Notes under the pieces: generated by a model | The model's database searches: none | What the model was told of the DNA's origin: nothing | What the model saw: the letters and a program-made list of their open reading frames with translations, nothing else | Shown: one piece after another, positions 8,283 to 17,453 of the stretch | How the letters are laid out: each line of letters starts with the position of its first letter | How positions within the stretch are numbered: position 1 is the stretch's first letter | Assembly (NCBI RefSeq): GCF_004349355.1 | Contig: NZ_SMFK01000016.1 | Span: 1 to 64,000 of the forward strand | Direction: 5' to 3' | DNA length: 64,000 nucleotides | Source: Flavobacterium cellulosilyticum | Lineage (GTDB): Bacteria > Bacteroidota > Bacteroidia > Flavobacteriales > Flavobacteriaceae | Position numbers and translations under genes: made by a program

Positions 8283-8716
8283 ATGTTTTCAAAAACCTGT
8301 GAATACGGAATACGTGTCTCTTTTATATAGCTGCAGAATCGCAGAAAGGCAATAGAGTGGGATTGTAAGATATTGCCAAAAAGATGGATTCTCTGGAGGC
8401 TTTTACGGCAAAATTTCTACAAATTCTTGCTCGAAACCAAATTATTCATTCCATTAAAGGTGTAGGTGGCGGATTTGAAATTCCAAAGGAAACATTGAGT
8501 CAAATCAAACTTGTTGAAATTGTATTGGCAATAGATGGAGATGTGGTTTTTACAGGTTGCGGACTTGGGCTTACTTATTGCTCCGGTGACCATCCATGTC
8601 CAGCTCACGAAAAGTTCAAAGCAATACGTAGTGAATTGGCTTTAATGCTAGAAAACACTACTTTAGAAGAACTCGCATTAGGAATAAAATCAGGTGAAAA
8701 TTTTTTGAAGTATTAA
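8283..8716 (+). pseudogene. Broken Rrf2-family regulator with three-cysteine cluster motif
   Basis: From ATG 8283 the frame reads MFSKTCEYGIRVSFI, the Rrf2 N-terminus, then meets TAG at 8328. One base is missing in the T run near 8321-8324. The shifted frame continues IAAESQKGNRVGL, hits TAA at 8366, then runs MDSLEAFTAKFLQILARNQI, IHSIKGVGGGFEIPKE and TGCGLGLTYCSGDHPCPAHE to the stop at 8716. The last segment has three cysteines placed as [2Fe-2S] ligands in NsrR/IscR-like proteins. The DNA-binding winged helix is destroyed; a 110-codon tail from ATG 8384 remains open but lacks it. The position after nrdG suggests it once controlled this NO/anaerobic block. Confidence 0.88.
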
Positions 8717-8850
8717 TAAAGGATTACCATTATATTTACGAGATGAAATTTGTATAAAACTTAGTTGCTTTATTCGAAATTCATCTTTTTTGCATTAAAT
8801 ACATTCGACTGCACGCTAAATTAAAAATAGAGAATTTAATTATAATAAAA

Positions 8851-9090
8851 ATGACACAAACTGATCTTGTAGGATTTATTGGAGTGACCATTCTTCTGGT
8901 TGCGTTCTTTTTAAATTTAACTAACAAAATAAAAAAAGACAGCGCAACTTATTTAACAATGAATTTTATTGGAGCTGGAACAGCTTGTTTTGCTTCGATA
9001 TTAATGAATTATTTGCCCTTTATTATTCTTGAAGGCTGTTGGGCTATCGTATCTGCCTTCGGCATTTTTATCTATTTTAAACACAAATAA
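8851..9090 (+). CDS. Small membrane protein of the CBU_0592 domain family
   Basis: 79 residues with about three hydrophobic segments: LVGFIGVTILLVAFFLNL, TYLTMNFIGAGTACFASIL and FIILEGCWAIVSAFGIFIYF. The arrangement, with GxxxxLxAFxLN near the start and a glycine-rich middle helix, resembles the CBU_0592 family of small integral membrane proteins whose role is unknown. The stop is one base before the ATG of the next gene, so the two are probably co-translated. Confidence 0.7.
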   Translation: MTQTDLVGFIGVTILLVAFFLNLTNKIKKDSATYLTMNFIGAGTACFASILMNYLPFIILEGCWAIVSAFGIFIYFKHK

Positions 9091-9091
9091 A

Positions 9092-9484
9092 ATGAGTGGT
9101 GAACTAAACTTAGAAAAATTACTAAAAACCATGAAACCCAAACAAAATTTGGGCGAATATGTGTTTTGTGTAATTGAAAATTTAGATATCGTTAAGTTTG
9201 AGGACATACTAATGACTTTCAAAGAAGAGGAAGGAATTACAATCATTTTAAGAAAAGAAATTGCAGATTCCTTGCTCCTAAATTATTCGTTTATTGCCTC
9301 TTGGATCACATTAACTGTTAATTCTTCCTTAGAGGCAGTTGGCCTTACCGCAGCATTTTCTAAAGCACTTTCTGATAATCAAATCAGCTGTAATGTAGTT
9401 GCAGGATTTTATCATGATCACATTTTTGTAGATATCAAAGACATCGAAAAAGCACTGCGTGTTTTGAATGCTTTTTCTCTATAG
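9092..9484 (+). CDS. ACT domain-containing protein
   Basis: 130 residues from ATG 9092. It contains MKPKQNLGEYVFCVIENLDI near the start, then LILR-type strands (GITIILRKEIADSLLL), WITLTVNSSLEAVGLTAAFS and ISCNVVAGFYHDHIFVDIKD. This is the two-ACT arrangement of the small stand-alone ACT proteins (PF10000 type) that probably bind an amino acid; the ligand is unknown. An earlier in-frame start exists at 9029 but lies inside the preceding gene, and ATG 9092 follows that gene's stop directly. Confidence 0.85.
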   Translation: MSGELNLEKLLKTMKPKQNLGEYVFCVIENLDIVKFEDILMTFKEEEGITIILRKEIADSLLLNYSFIASWITLTVNSSLEAVGLTAAFSKALSDNQISCNVVAGFYHDHIFVDIKDIEKALRVLNAFSL

Positions 9485-9545
9485 CTAATAGTTAAAAAAT
9501 ATTGAATCTAACCCTTCTAAAAGAATAAAAAAGGACATTTTACCG

Positions 9546-9553
9546 TATCTTTG
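9546..9553 (+). promoter_or_regulatory. Likely -7 element of dps promoter
   Basis: TATCTTTG matches the Bacteroidota -7 consensus TANNTTTG about 100 bases before the dps ATG. No convincing TTG is seen at the usual -33 spacing, so the match is moderate. Confidence 0.45.
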
Positions 9554-9651
9554 ATATAGAAAAAAAAAAGCGTTTTTATACATTAAATTCATAGTGGATC
9601 CATAAATATGTTAAGCGTTTTTTTAACTGTATTCATATAAAAAAAATTAAA

Positions 9652-10128
9652 ATGAAAAACTTAAACGCAATTGGATTAGATTCCGTCAAATCAGAAGAAT
9701 TATCAAACAAATTGAACGAGTTATTGGCTAATTACTCGATTTTTTATCAAAACACACGAGGATACCACTGGAATATTAAAGGACAAAAATTCTTTGAACT
9801 TCATGTTAAATTTGAAGAACTTTACAACGACCTTCTATTAAAAATAGACGAAGTAGCAGAACGTATTTTAACGCTGGGACATACACCAAAACACAATTAC
9901 ACGAAGTATTTAAAATCTTCAAAAATAGTAGAAAGCAATCAAGTTTCTGATGGAATAAAAGCAGTAGAAGACATTCTAAACTCATTCAAAACAACGATTT
10001 TACTTCAAAGGGAATTACTTGTATTATCCGCAGAAGCAGATGACGAGGGTACAAATGCATTAATGAGCGATTACATTAGAGAACAAGAAAAATTAGTTTG
10101 GATGTATTCTGCTTTTTTAAGCGAATAA
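9652..10128 (+). CDS. dps: Dps family DNA-binding ferritin-like protein
   Basis: Forms a dodecamer that oxidises and stores iron, often coats DNA, and protects against peroxide in starved cells. 158 residues, typical. The inter-subunit ferroxidase ligands are in place with Listeria-like spacing: H39 (GYHWNIKG), H51 (FFELHVKF), D66 and E70 (KIDEVAERIL). The N-terminus is short and has only a few lysines. The gene is monocistronic, with its own promoter and a hairpin terminator before the convergent gene. Confidence 0.95.
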   Translation: MKNLNAIGLDSVKSEELSNKLNELLANYSIFYQNTRGYHWNIKGQKFFELHVKFEELYNDLLLKIDEVAERILTLGHTPKHNYTKYLKSSKIVESNQVSDGIKAVEDILNSFKTTILLQRELLVLSAEADDEGTNALMSDYIREQEKLVWMYSAFLSE

Positions 10129-10151
10129 CAAACGTTAAAAATATATACAAA

Positions 10152-10190
10152 AAAAGCCCGCTCAAAAAAATTGAATCGGGCCTTCTCACT
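10152..10190. terminator. Hairpin terminator between convergent genes
   Basis: GCCCG (10156-10160) pairs with CGGGC (10178-10182) around an A-rich loop, with A's before and pyrimidines after. It lies between the dps stop and the stop of the minus-strand 603-residue gene. Confidence 0.6.
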
Positions 10191-10208
10191 TTACAAATTG
10201 CGTTTTTT

Positions 10209-12020
10209 TTACACTAGTTTCAATTCTGGAATTTCTACTCGATTTAATTCGGAAATTGAATTTTCGAGCTGGTTTAAAATATCTTTTATATTGTTTTCAA
10301 AATAATTTGTGTTTGAAAAAAAAGTTTGATAAAATGAAATTCCTTCAAATAAATTCGATTTAAAAGCATTCCATTTTTTTATTTGACCTGCTGTTAGTTC
10401 ATTCGAAAAATTGCGTATTTCATTTATCAAATAATCGATATACATTTTCAATTCCTTTATGAAAAAATTCGGACGGTTCATATCACACATAACAATTGCA
10501 TGACCATATATATGTTTTACCATTTCAGAAAGCGAAACTTCCTTGTCAAAATAAGCCATATTAGGTCCAGGGCAAACAATAACTCCTTGAGATTGTCCTG
10601 ATATTTTAATGTCATTTTCTAAATAAGCGGCATTAGCAAGACCTACACAAAGACATGATTTTTCTGTAATATCAAATTTCTTTTTATCGAAAACTTCTTT
10701 TGAAAGCAACTCTTTTTGAGCATATAAATCGGCTAGCTTAATATCCTGATATTTTTTCGAAGCAGTACAAATATTAGCTCCAAATTCTTTACTTAAAGCC
10801 AAAAACTTTTTCGGGCAAGAACTTCCTGCTTTATTATCATCAATACGTCGTTGTTTAAACATTTCATTTGTTGTTCCTCTCAAAGTATTAAATGGCACTC
10901 CCAAAGGCGAAATATGACTCAAATACAAATCTTTTTCATTGGCATTTATTAACAATTTTCTTGTTTCTGCATCTACAGAAGTCGCTTCTGGAACCAATAA
11001 AAATGGAGTTCCCCAACCTACAGAATCTACTTTGTAATAATCCAATAAGAAATTGTGTTCTTCAGCTGTTCCTACTCCTCCTTGAACAGTGATTTTCAAA
11101 TCCATTGGCGTTGCTGGAACATGCATTTCTTTTTGCCCTAATGCTTTCACCATTAAGCCATGTGCTGACTCAACTAATTGTTCTTTTTTCTGCTTGAATT
11201 CTTCTAAAATCGGTCCTAATAAATAACCCTCAGTTGCAAAAGCATGTCCGCCACAATTTAATCCAGACTCAATTCGGTATTCAGAAACCCAAAGTCCTTT
11301 TTTAGCCAAGTAATTTCCTTGTATCATTGCTGAACGGAAATCGCTTACTTTCAAGATGATTTTTTTCTTCAAAACATCGTTACTATCCGGGAAAAAGGCT
11401 GTGAAGTTTTCGAAATAACTAAACAACCTTGGATTCATCCCAGCAGAAAGAACTACTGAAGAAGTCAAATCACTTTTTGCAAATCCACGAAGTGCAGCGT
11501 GAGCATCATTAAATTCAACTGGTAATTGCTCATTATTACTAAAGTTATCCTTATCAAGCTTGGTCATGATATTCACATCGATATCTCCGGGAGAAAGATT
11601 ATTTTCAAGATATTTTTTGATGTTTTCCTTGAATTCAATCCCATCTTCTATTAAGCTTTCTAATCCTTGCTTAATTTCGGATTTATTAGGCAACATTGCA
11701 ATAAAATTAGCTAATGCTAATTTGCTTTCCGCCAATTCTGTTTTGAAATTTTCAAACTTTTCATTTACTATTTTATTGACTAAATTCAAGTAAGACGTAA
11801 TTCGTTCCGCACGATAATCGTGAAATTTTTGAGTAATTTCTTGATATGGAACGTCAAATTTTTTGCTATAAAAAGCCCTCATTTTTTCAATAAGATCATC
11901 ATCTGCAATAGAAACAACTGATGATATACCATACTTTGCTACTCGGATAGGACTATCAATCGTGTAAGCCAATCCCATCACCGGAATATGAAAGTTATGT
12001 ATTTGTTTTTTTGTGCTCAT
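10209..12020 (-). CDS. Conserved-looking 603-residue protein, possibly a flavin TIM-barrel related to nitronate monooxygenase
   Basis: I do not recognise a named family. The middle resembles the end of an FMN-binding barrel: ITVQGGVGTAEEHNFLLDYY then VDSVGWGTPFLLVPEAT, similar in layout to the phosphate-binding GGI...ADGVxxGTRF region of nitronate monooxygenases. Earlier parts are GLNCGGHAFATEGYLLGPIL and AALRGFAKSDLTSSVVLSAG. Many cysteines follow (SSCPKKF, NICTASKKY, SCLCVGLA, VIVCPGPN), so an Fe-S or thiol site is possible. There is no signal peptide, so it is cytoplasmic. N-terminal and C-terminal segments are helical. The start at ATG 12020 (MSTKKQIHNFHIPVMG) has an FNR-like box 62 bases upstream. 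It is divergent from nadA. Confidence 0.6.
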   Translation of the reverse strand: MSTKKQIHNFHIPVMGLAYTIDSPIRVAKYGISSVVSIADDDLIEKMRAFYSKKFDVPYQEITQKFHDYRAERITSYLNLVNKIVNEKFENFKTELAESKLALANFIAMLPNKSEIKQGLESLIEDGIEFKENIKKYLENNLSPGDIDVNIMTKLDKDNFSNNEQLPVEFNDAHAALRGFAKSDLTSSVVLSAGMNPRLFSYFENFTAFFPDSNDVLKKKIILKVSDFRSAMIQGNYLAKKGLWVSEYRIESGLNCGGHAFATEGYLLGPILEEFKQKKEQLVESAHGLMVKALGQKEMHVPATPMDLKITVQGGVGTAEEHNFLLDYYKVDSVGWGTPFLLVPEATSVDAETRKLLINANEKDLYLSHISPLGVPFNTLRGTTNEMFKQRRIDDNKAGSSCPKKFLALSKEFGANICTASKKYQDIKLADLYAQKELLSKEVFDKKKFDITEKSCLCVGLANAAYLENDIKISGQSQGVIVCPGPNMAYFDKEVSLSEMVKHIYGHAIVMCDMNRPNFFIKELKMYIDYLINEIRNFSNELTAGQIKKWNAFKSNLFEGISFYQTFFSNTNYFENNIKDILNQLENSISELNRVEIPELKLV

Positions 12021-12081
12021 AATCTATTTTGGTTTATTTATAATAAGATACAAAGGTCGGGAATGACATTAGTAAAAAAAC

Positions 12082-12093
12082 TGATATTTATCA
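12082..12093. promoter_or_regulatory. CRP/FNR-type box upstream of the 603-residue gene
   Basis: TGATATTTATCA has exact TGAT-N4-ATCA symmetry and sits 62 bases before the minus-strand start at 12020. It is the same core as the palindrome before ric. Chance occurrence in AT-rich DNA is possible. Confidence 0.4.
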
Positions 12094-12173
12094 TACTATA
12101 AGTGTCTCTAAAAACCTTAAAAAAAACAACAAATTCGATATAAATTGAATTCTTTTATTTTTTTAAATATGTG

Positions 12174-12181
12174 TATCTTTG
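12174..12181 (+). promoter_or_regulatory. Likely -7 element of nadA promoter
   Basis: TATCTTTG fits TANNTTTG, about 63 bases before the nadA ATG. A -33 TTG at the ideal spacing is not obvious. Confidence 0.5.
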
Positions 12182-12243
12182 TGTAAATATTATTTTTATA
12201 AAAATAAAGATGATATTAAATTGAAAAATTAAAAATATTGACA

Positions 12244-13173
12244 ATGAAAAGTCTAAAAGAAAGAATATTGGAATTAAAAAAAGAGAAGAATGCTGTTATT
12301 TTAGCACATTATTATCAGGAATCCGACATTCAAGATGTAGCAGATTATGTAGGAGATAGTTTAGGATTATCGCAAGAAGCCATGAAGGTTGATGCCGATA
12401 TTATCCTTTTTGCAGGCGTGCATTTTATGGCTGAAACTGCAAAAATTCTGAACCCTAGCAAAAAGGTAATTCTTCCCGATTTAAAAGCTGGTTGTTCTCT
12501 TGCTGAATCTTGTCCTGCTGATTTATTTCAAAAGTTTACTGAAGCACATCCAGACCATGTCGTTATTAGTTATGTAAATTGTTCTGCCGAAGTAAAAGCC
12601 TTGACTGATATTGTAGTAACTTCATCAAATGCTGTTAAAATTGTAGAATCAATTCCAAAAGACAAACCTATTATTTTTGCTCCTGATAAAAATTTAGGAA
12701 AATATGTAATGGAACAAACTGGACGAGATATGTTACTTTGGGACGGTGCCTGTGTGGTGCACGAAGCTTTTTCCCTAGATAAGTTAATTGCGCTTTACAA
12801 AAAAAATCCAGATGCAAAAATTATTGCACATCCAGAATCTGAAACCCATATTCTAAATACAGCAGCTTATATTGGTTCCACCTCAGGAATGATAAATTTT
12901 GTAAAAACGGATCCTAGTCAGAAATTTATTGTTGCTACCGAAGCTGGTATTCTTCATAAAATGAAACAAGAAGTTCCTGATAAAATATTAATTCCTGCTC
13001 CTGCAAAAGAAGATAACACTTGTGCATGTAGCGAATGTGGCTATATGAAAATGAATACATTACAAAAAGTATACGATTGTTTACTGAACGAAACTCCAGA
13101 AATTCACGTTCCTGAAGCCATTATGAAAAAAGCATTAATTCCAATTCAAAGAATGCTTGAATTATCAAAATAA
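12244..13173 (+). CDS. nadA: Quinolinate synthase NadA
   Basis: Condenses iminoaspartate with dihydroxyacetone phosphate to quinolinate, the first committed product of de novo NAD synthesis; it needs a [4Fe-4S] cluster. 309 residues from ATG 12244; a TTG six bases upstream is less likely. Motifs are [34 protein letters not shown] and [12 protein letters not shown] (ligand near C84), then [12 protein letters not shown] and [13 protein letters not shown] near the end, which supply the other two cluster cysteines. It overlaps nadB by one base (TAATG), so the two are translationally coupled. Confidence 0.96.
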   Translation: MKSLKERILELKKEKNAVILAHYYQESDIQDVADYVGDSLGLSQEAMKVDADIILFAGVHFMAETAKILNPSKKVILPDLKAGCSLAESCPADLFQKFTEAHPDHVVISYVNCSAEVKALTDIVVTSSNAVKIVESIPKDKPIIFAPDKNLGKYVMEQTGRDMLLWDGACVVHEAFSLDKLIALYKKNPDAKIIAHPESETHILNTAAYIGSTSGMINFVKTDPSQKFIVATEAGILHKMKQEVPDKILIPAPAKEDNTCACSECGYMKMNTLQKVYDCLLNETPEIHVPEAIMKKALIPIQRMLELSK

Positions 13174-14705
13174 TGATCCAAACAAATTTTTTAATCATAG
13201 GTTCAGGTGTAGCGGGATTGACTTTTGCAGTGAAAATTGCAGAACAATTTCCTAATAAAAAAGTAACCATTGTCACCAAGGCAAACGAAAACGAATCCAA
13301 TACTAAATATGCCCAAGGCGGTATTGCTATCGTGACAGATAAATTAGAGGATTCATATCAAAAACACATTGAAGACACTATAATTTGTGGCGACGGATTG
13401 TGTGATGAGGCCGTTGTAGAAATGGTAATTACCGAAGGTCCAAAAAGATTAAAAGAACTAATTGAATGGGGGGCGAAATTTGATAAAAACAATCAAGGAA
13501 CTTTAGATTTAGGCAAAGAAGGCGGCCATTCAGAAAACAGAGTGGTTCACCATAAAGACCAAACAGGTCAAGAGATTCAACGTGCCATTTTAACGCAAGT
13601 ACATAGAAAAGAAAATATTTCTGTTCTAGATTATCACTTAGCATTGGACTTAATTACTGAAAACAATCGTTGCTTAGGGGCCTATGTTTTAGATCAAAAA
13701 ACGAACGAAGTACTTACCTTTCAATCCGATTTTACCTTGCTAGCCACCGGAGGAATTGGTCATATTTATGGCCATACTACAAATCCAGTAATTGCTACAG
13801 GAGACGGAATTGCGATGGCACATAGAGCAAATGCAAGCATAAAGGAGATGGAATTCATTCAATTTCACCCTACTGCTTTATACGATTCTAGGACGGGAAC
13901 TTCCTTTTTAATATCTGAAGCCGTTCGGGGATTTGGCGCTCATTTGCGTACTAAAAACGGGCATCAATTCATGCTTGATTATGATCCAAGAGGCGATTTG
14001 GCCTCAAGAGATATTGTCTCGCAATGTATCGATTTAGAATTGAAGAAAAGTGGCGAGGAATGCGTATATTTAGATTGCACTCACTTAGATTTAGAACCTT
14101 TTGTCAAACATTTTCCAATGATATATAATCATTGCAAAAACTTAGGAATTGACATTGCCAAAGATTGGATTCCTGTAGTTCCAGCCCAACATTATCTTTG
14201 TGGCGGTATTGAAGTAGACAAAACGGGACGAACAAGTGTTGAAAATTTATTTGCCTGCGGCGAATGTTCTCGAACTGGATTACATGGAGCGAATCGACTG
14301 GCTTCAAATTCCCTTTTGGAAGCCTTAGTGTATTCAGACAAAATTTATCATTTTCTAGCAGAAAACCCTTTTGAAAACAAACCATTGGAATCGAAAGTGA
14401 CAGATTGGAAAATTAGTCAAAAACCCAAAATAAATCCGGATTACGTTAGTAATAGAAAAGCCGAATTACAACTTTTAATGCGTCAAAATGCTGGTATTGT
14501 TCGTAATGATATTGATTTACTAAAAGCCAAAGAAACACTCGTTGACTGGCAAAAAGAAATTAAAAACACAATCGAAAACCATCAAGTTAACGCAGAATTA
14601 TACGAATTACACAATATGATTACTATTGGGCTTTTAATCGTCCAAATGTCTATTGATCGTAACTTTAACCGTGGCGGTTTTGTAAAATTGAGAATCGAAA
14701 ATTAA
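13173..14705 (+). CDS. nadB: L-aspartate oxidase NadB
   Basis: FAD enzyme that makes iminoaspartate for NadA. 510 residues, normal length. The N-terminal dinucleotide fold is FLIIGSGVAGLTFAVKIAEQ; the substrate and flavin regions include NTKYAQGGIAIV, GREGGHS-like LGKEGGHSENRVVHHKDQTG and FIQFHPTALY. The active-site region holds AHYLCGG as PAQHYLCGGIEVD. FAD contacts near the end are GLHGANRLASNSLLEALVYS. The succinate dehydrogenase-type C-terminal helical domain follows. It shares a TAATG overlap with nadA; no nadC is adjacent. Confidence 0.96.
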   Translation: MIQTNFLIIGSGVAGLTFAVKIAEQFPNKKVTIVTKANENESNTKYAQGGIAIVTDKLEDSYQKHIEDTIICGDGLCDEAVVEMVITEGPKRLKELIEWGAKFDKNNQGTLDLGKEGGHSENRVVHHKDQTGQEIQRAILTQVHRKENISVLDYHLALDLITENNRCLGAYVLDQKTNEVLTFQSDFTLLATGGIGHIYGHTTNPVIATGDGIAMAHRANASIKEMEFIQFHPTALYDSRTGTSFLISEAVRGFGAHLRTKNGHQFMLDYDPRGDLASRDIVSQCIDLELKKSGEECVYLDCTHLDLEPFVKHFPMIYNHCKNLGIDIAKDWIPVVPAQHYLCGGIEVDKTGRTSVENLFACGECSRTGLHGANRLASNSLLEALVYSDKIYHFLAENPFENKPLESKVTDWKISQKPKINPDYVSNRKAELQLLMRQNAGIVRNDIDLLKAKETLVDWQKEIKNTIENHQVNAELYELHNMITIGLLIVQMSIDRNFNRGGFVKLRIEN

Positions 14706-15134
14706 ATTTCTTAAAATCATTTTATTATATAGCCAAGTCAACTGCTTTTTTGTTGTAACTAATGGCGTAAAATTTGAATAGGCATACTATTCAATGAAAT
14801 TTTATTACCAAATCAAGATTTGACTTCAATAAACTACCTACTATTTTCTTACATTAATAAATTCCAATTTGTTGCTGCAGTTGTTTCACTTTTTGGCATA
14901 AAAAGCACCTACATTTGTTTTCTAAAAAAAATTAAATACTGCTTTTCTATCATTTTAAGCACTACTTAAAGCCATTACTAAATGCAACTCAACTTCGTGA
15001 AATGTTAAATTTCATAATCAATGACTTCATAATCATTCTTTGTTTACTAGTTATCTATTTAACTAGCATGGACTAATTACAGATAACCATTAAAAAAAAC
15101 GCATTCTGATTTAATTTGGAATAAATAAATTATT
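14706..15134. other. 429-base gap with no recognisable gene
   Basis: AT-rich, with stops in all frames on both strands. Short stretches on the minus strand look faintly protein-like but give no family. Together with the decayed lipoprotein gene next to it, this may be an eroding region. Confidence 0.4.
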
Positions 15135-15380
15135 TTACACCTTGAATTTTCCCCCTTCGGAATCCATAGCTACATCTACTTTATCACCAAGTACTTCAAC
15201 AGTAAATTTACCTAATCCACGATTTGAATCACAACTAGACAGATTTCCTGTTTCAGTTTTTTTTGCACCTATTGTTAAAAAGTCTTTCGCTTCTTATTCC
15301 TTCTTATCACATGAAATAAAAATGGTTAGTGCAAATTAAATAAAGATAATTTGTAGATATAATTTGTTTTTAAATTCCAT
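15135..15380 (-). pseudogene. Small lipoprotein gene with two nonsense codons
   Basis: The minus-strand frame from ATG 15380 reads MEFKNKLYLQIIFI, TAA, FALTIFISCDKKE, TAA, then EAKDFLTIGAKKTETGNLSS, CDSNRGLGKFTVEVLG and DKVDVAMDSEGGKFKV before a final TAA at 15135. This is a lipoprotein signal peptide with a lipobox (FISC) and a short beta-rich tail of about 60 residues, interrupted twice in the same frame. It is not a frameshift, and all three stops are TAA. The family is not recognised. Confidence 0.7.
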
Positions 15381-15542
15381 TGACAAATTACCGAATAGAA
15401 AGCTTGAATAAATATGATTAATATCTTACTATCTAAATTTGAACTGGATCAAAATTATAATTACATAGTATAAAATTATGTTAATGATTAAACCTTTTTA
15501 AGCTGTAATCGTCTTACTACTATAATTTAAATACATAGAAAA

Positions 15543-16022
15543 ATGAAAAAATTAGTTTTAGTAGTTTTCTTAATGGTTGGTACTATCATTGTAGCACAAG
15601 AAAGAAATAGAAGACATCAAGGTGAAGAAAGAACTCCCTTCACTTCAGAACAACGAAGCCAATTGATGTTAAAAAAAATGACTTTGGAATTGGATTTGAA
15701 TGATACTCAACAAAAAGAGTTTAAATCTATTATTGCAGAAAAAATGGAAAAAATGGAAGCCAAAAAAACAGCAATGAAAACAATGAAAGAAAAAGGAGTT
15801 CGACCTACAAGTGACGAACGTTTTGCTATGGAATCTAAAATGTTAGATGAACAAATTGCAACTAAAAAAAGAATGGAAAAAATTCTTAATCCTAAGCAAT
15901 ATGAAAAATGGACTGCTATGAATGAAAAACTTCAAGAAGAACGTAAGGATAATTTTCGTGGTCAACACAAAGGCAATAGAAAAGGAAATCACCCAAGAAA
16001 TTATCAATTTAACAAAGGGTAG
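15543..16022 (+). CDS. Secreted Spy/CpxP-like helical protein
   Basis: 159 residues. A signal peptide MKKLVLVVFLMVGTIIVAQE is followed by a highly charged helical body rich in Met, Lys and Glu (MLKKMTLELDLNDTQQKEFK, IIAEKMEKMEAKKTAMKTMK) and a basic tail (GQHKGNRKGNHPRNYQ). The pattern 'LELDLNDTQQKEF...MEKILNPKQYEKW' is that of periplasmic Spy/LTXXQ-like proteins common in Flavobacteria. A paralogue of similar size lies at 39426. It is likely a periplasmic stress or metal-related chaperone, though the exact role is unknown. A strong hairpin terminator follows. Confidence 0.8.
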   Translation: MKKLVLVVFLMVGTIIVAQERNRRHQGEERTPFTSEQRSQLMLKKMTLELDLNDTQQKEFKSIIAEKMEKMEAKKTAMKTMKEKGVRPTSDERFAMESKMLDEQIATKKRMEKILNPKQYEKWTAMNEKLQEERKDNFRGQHKGNRKGNHPRNYQFNKG

Positions 16023-16062
16023 TAAGAAAGAAAAGATTGAAAATTGTTTGTTTAGTTAGTTA

Positions 16063-16094
16063 AACTTCCGGCTGGTTACCGGAAGTTTTTTTTA
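16063..16094. terminator. Hairpin terminator
   Basis: AACTTCCGG (16063-16071) pairs perfectly with CCGGAAGTT (16079-16087) and is followed by a T run. It serves the Spy-like gene and possibly hemL on the other strand. Confidence 0.88.
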
Positions 16095-16107
16095 TGTCTA
16101 CAAACAA

Positions 16108-17394
16108 CTAGAATTTTTTTGAAATTGTATCTACTGCTTGAATGGTATAATCCAAGTCTTCATACGTTAAAGCATCAGTGATAAACCAAGTTTCGTAGGA
16201 TGATGGCGCAATATAAATTCCTTCTTGTAGCATTCCATGAAAGAATTTTTTGAAGGTTTCGTTATCACCTTTTGCAGCACTTTGAAAATCGACAACAGGA
16301 TTCGCATCAAAATGAATTGAAATCATAGAACCAATGCGATTAATGGTATAATCAACCTTATTTTCTTTTAAAACCTTGTTAAATCCAGACTCTAAATAAG
16401 CAGTTTTTTCTTCCAATCGTTTAAAAATTGCACGATCATTATCCAATGCCAGCAACATTGCCAATCCAGCTGCCATTGCTAGTGGATTTCCCGATAAAGT
16501 TCCACCTTGATACACTGGTCCAAGTGGAGCCAGATGATTCATAATCTCGTTTCTGGAAGCAAATGCACCAACAGGCAAACCACCACCAATTACTTTTCCG
16601 AAGCAAACAATATCCGCTTTGATGTTGAATAATTCTTGAACTCCACCTCTGGCCAATCTGAAACCAGTCATTACTTCATCAAAAATCAAAAGAATATCAT
16701 TGTCAGTACACAATTGGCGTAGCCCTTCAAGAAAACCTTTTTTTGGTGGAATACAACCCATATTCCCTGCAACTGGCTCAATAATAATGGCAGCAATTTC
16801 GTTTTTGTTGGCTTCTATTAAAGCAGCAACATTATCTAAATCATTGTATTTTGCTAGTAAAGTATCTTTGGCAGTTCCAGCTGTAACCCCAGGACTATTG
16901 GGTGTACCAAAAGTTACTGCTCCACTTCCAGCTTGTATTAAAAATGAATCAGAATGTCCGTGATAACAGCCAGCAAATTTAATGAACTTGTCTTTTTTGG
17001 TAAATCCACGAGCCAAACGAATGGCACTCATACAGGCTTCGGTTCCTGAATTTACAAATCGTATTTTATCTATATTTGGCACCATAGAAACCGCTAGAGC
17101 GGCGATTTGCGTTTCTAATTCCGTTGGCATTCCAAAAGAGGTTCCTAATTTGGCTTTCTCAATAACTGCATCAACAACAGGCTGAAAAGCGTGCCCCAAA
17201 ATCATTGGTCCCCAAGAATTAATATAATCTATAAATTTGTTTCCGTCTTCGTCATATAAATAAGCTCCTTTGGCACTTTTTACAAAAATTGGGGTTCCTC
17301 CTACTGCTTTAAAGGCACGAACTGGTGAATTTACTCCTCCTGGAATTACTTTTTCTGCTTCAGCGAAAAGCTGACTACTTCTTTGATATAGCAT
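16108..17394 (-). CDS. hemL: Glutamate-1-semialdehyde 2,1-aminomutase
   Basis: PLP enzyme that converts glutamate-1-semialdehyde to 5-aminolevulinate in the C5 route to haem and sirohaem. 428 residues. Hallmarks are [12 protein letters not shown] near the start, [55 protein letters not shown] and the PLP-lysine segment [33 protein letters not shown] follows. The start [20 protein letters not shown] is standard. Haem genes are not clustered here; cobA, which uses the same precursor pool, is 30 kb away. Confidence 0.97.
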   Translation of the reverse strand: MLYQRSSQLFAEAEKVIPGGVNSPVRAFKAVGGTPIFVKSAKGAYLYDEDGNKFIDYINSWGPMILGHAFQPVVDAVIEKAKLGTSFGMPTELETQIAALAVSMVPNIDKIRFVNSGTEACMSAIRLARGFTKKDKFIKFAGCYHGHSDSFLIQAGSGAVTFGTPNSPGVTAGTAKDTLLAKYNDLDNVAALIEANKNEIAAIIIEPVAGNMGCIPPKKGFLEGLRQLCTDNDILLIFDEVMTGFRLARGGVQELFNIKADIVCFGKVIGGGLPVGAFASRNEIMNHLAPLGPVYQGGTLSGNPLAMAAGLAMLLALDNDRAIFKRLEEKTAYLESGFNKVLKENKVDYTINRIGSMISIHFDANPVVDFQSAAKGDNETFKKFFHGMLQEGIYIAPSSYETWFITDALTYEDLDYTIQAVDTISKKF

Positions 17395-17453
17395 TTAAAT
17401 GTATGTTTTCGATTTTATATTTGATTTTGAATTGGCTAAATAAATCATGCAAA

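Noticed and set aside
8384-8716. 110-codon frame as an intact regulator
   Set aside because: It begins inside the winged-helix domain; the true start is 8283 and the frame is interrupted twice.
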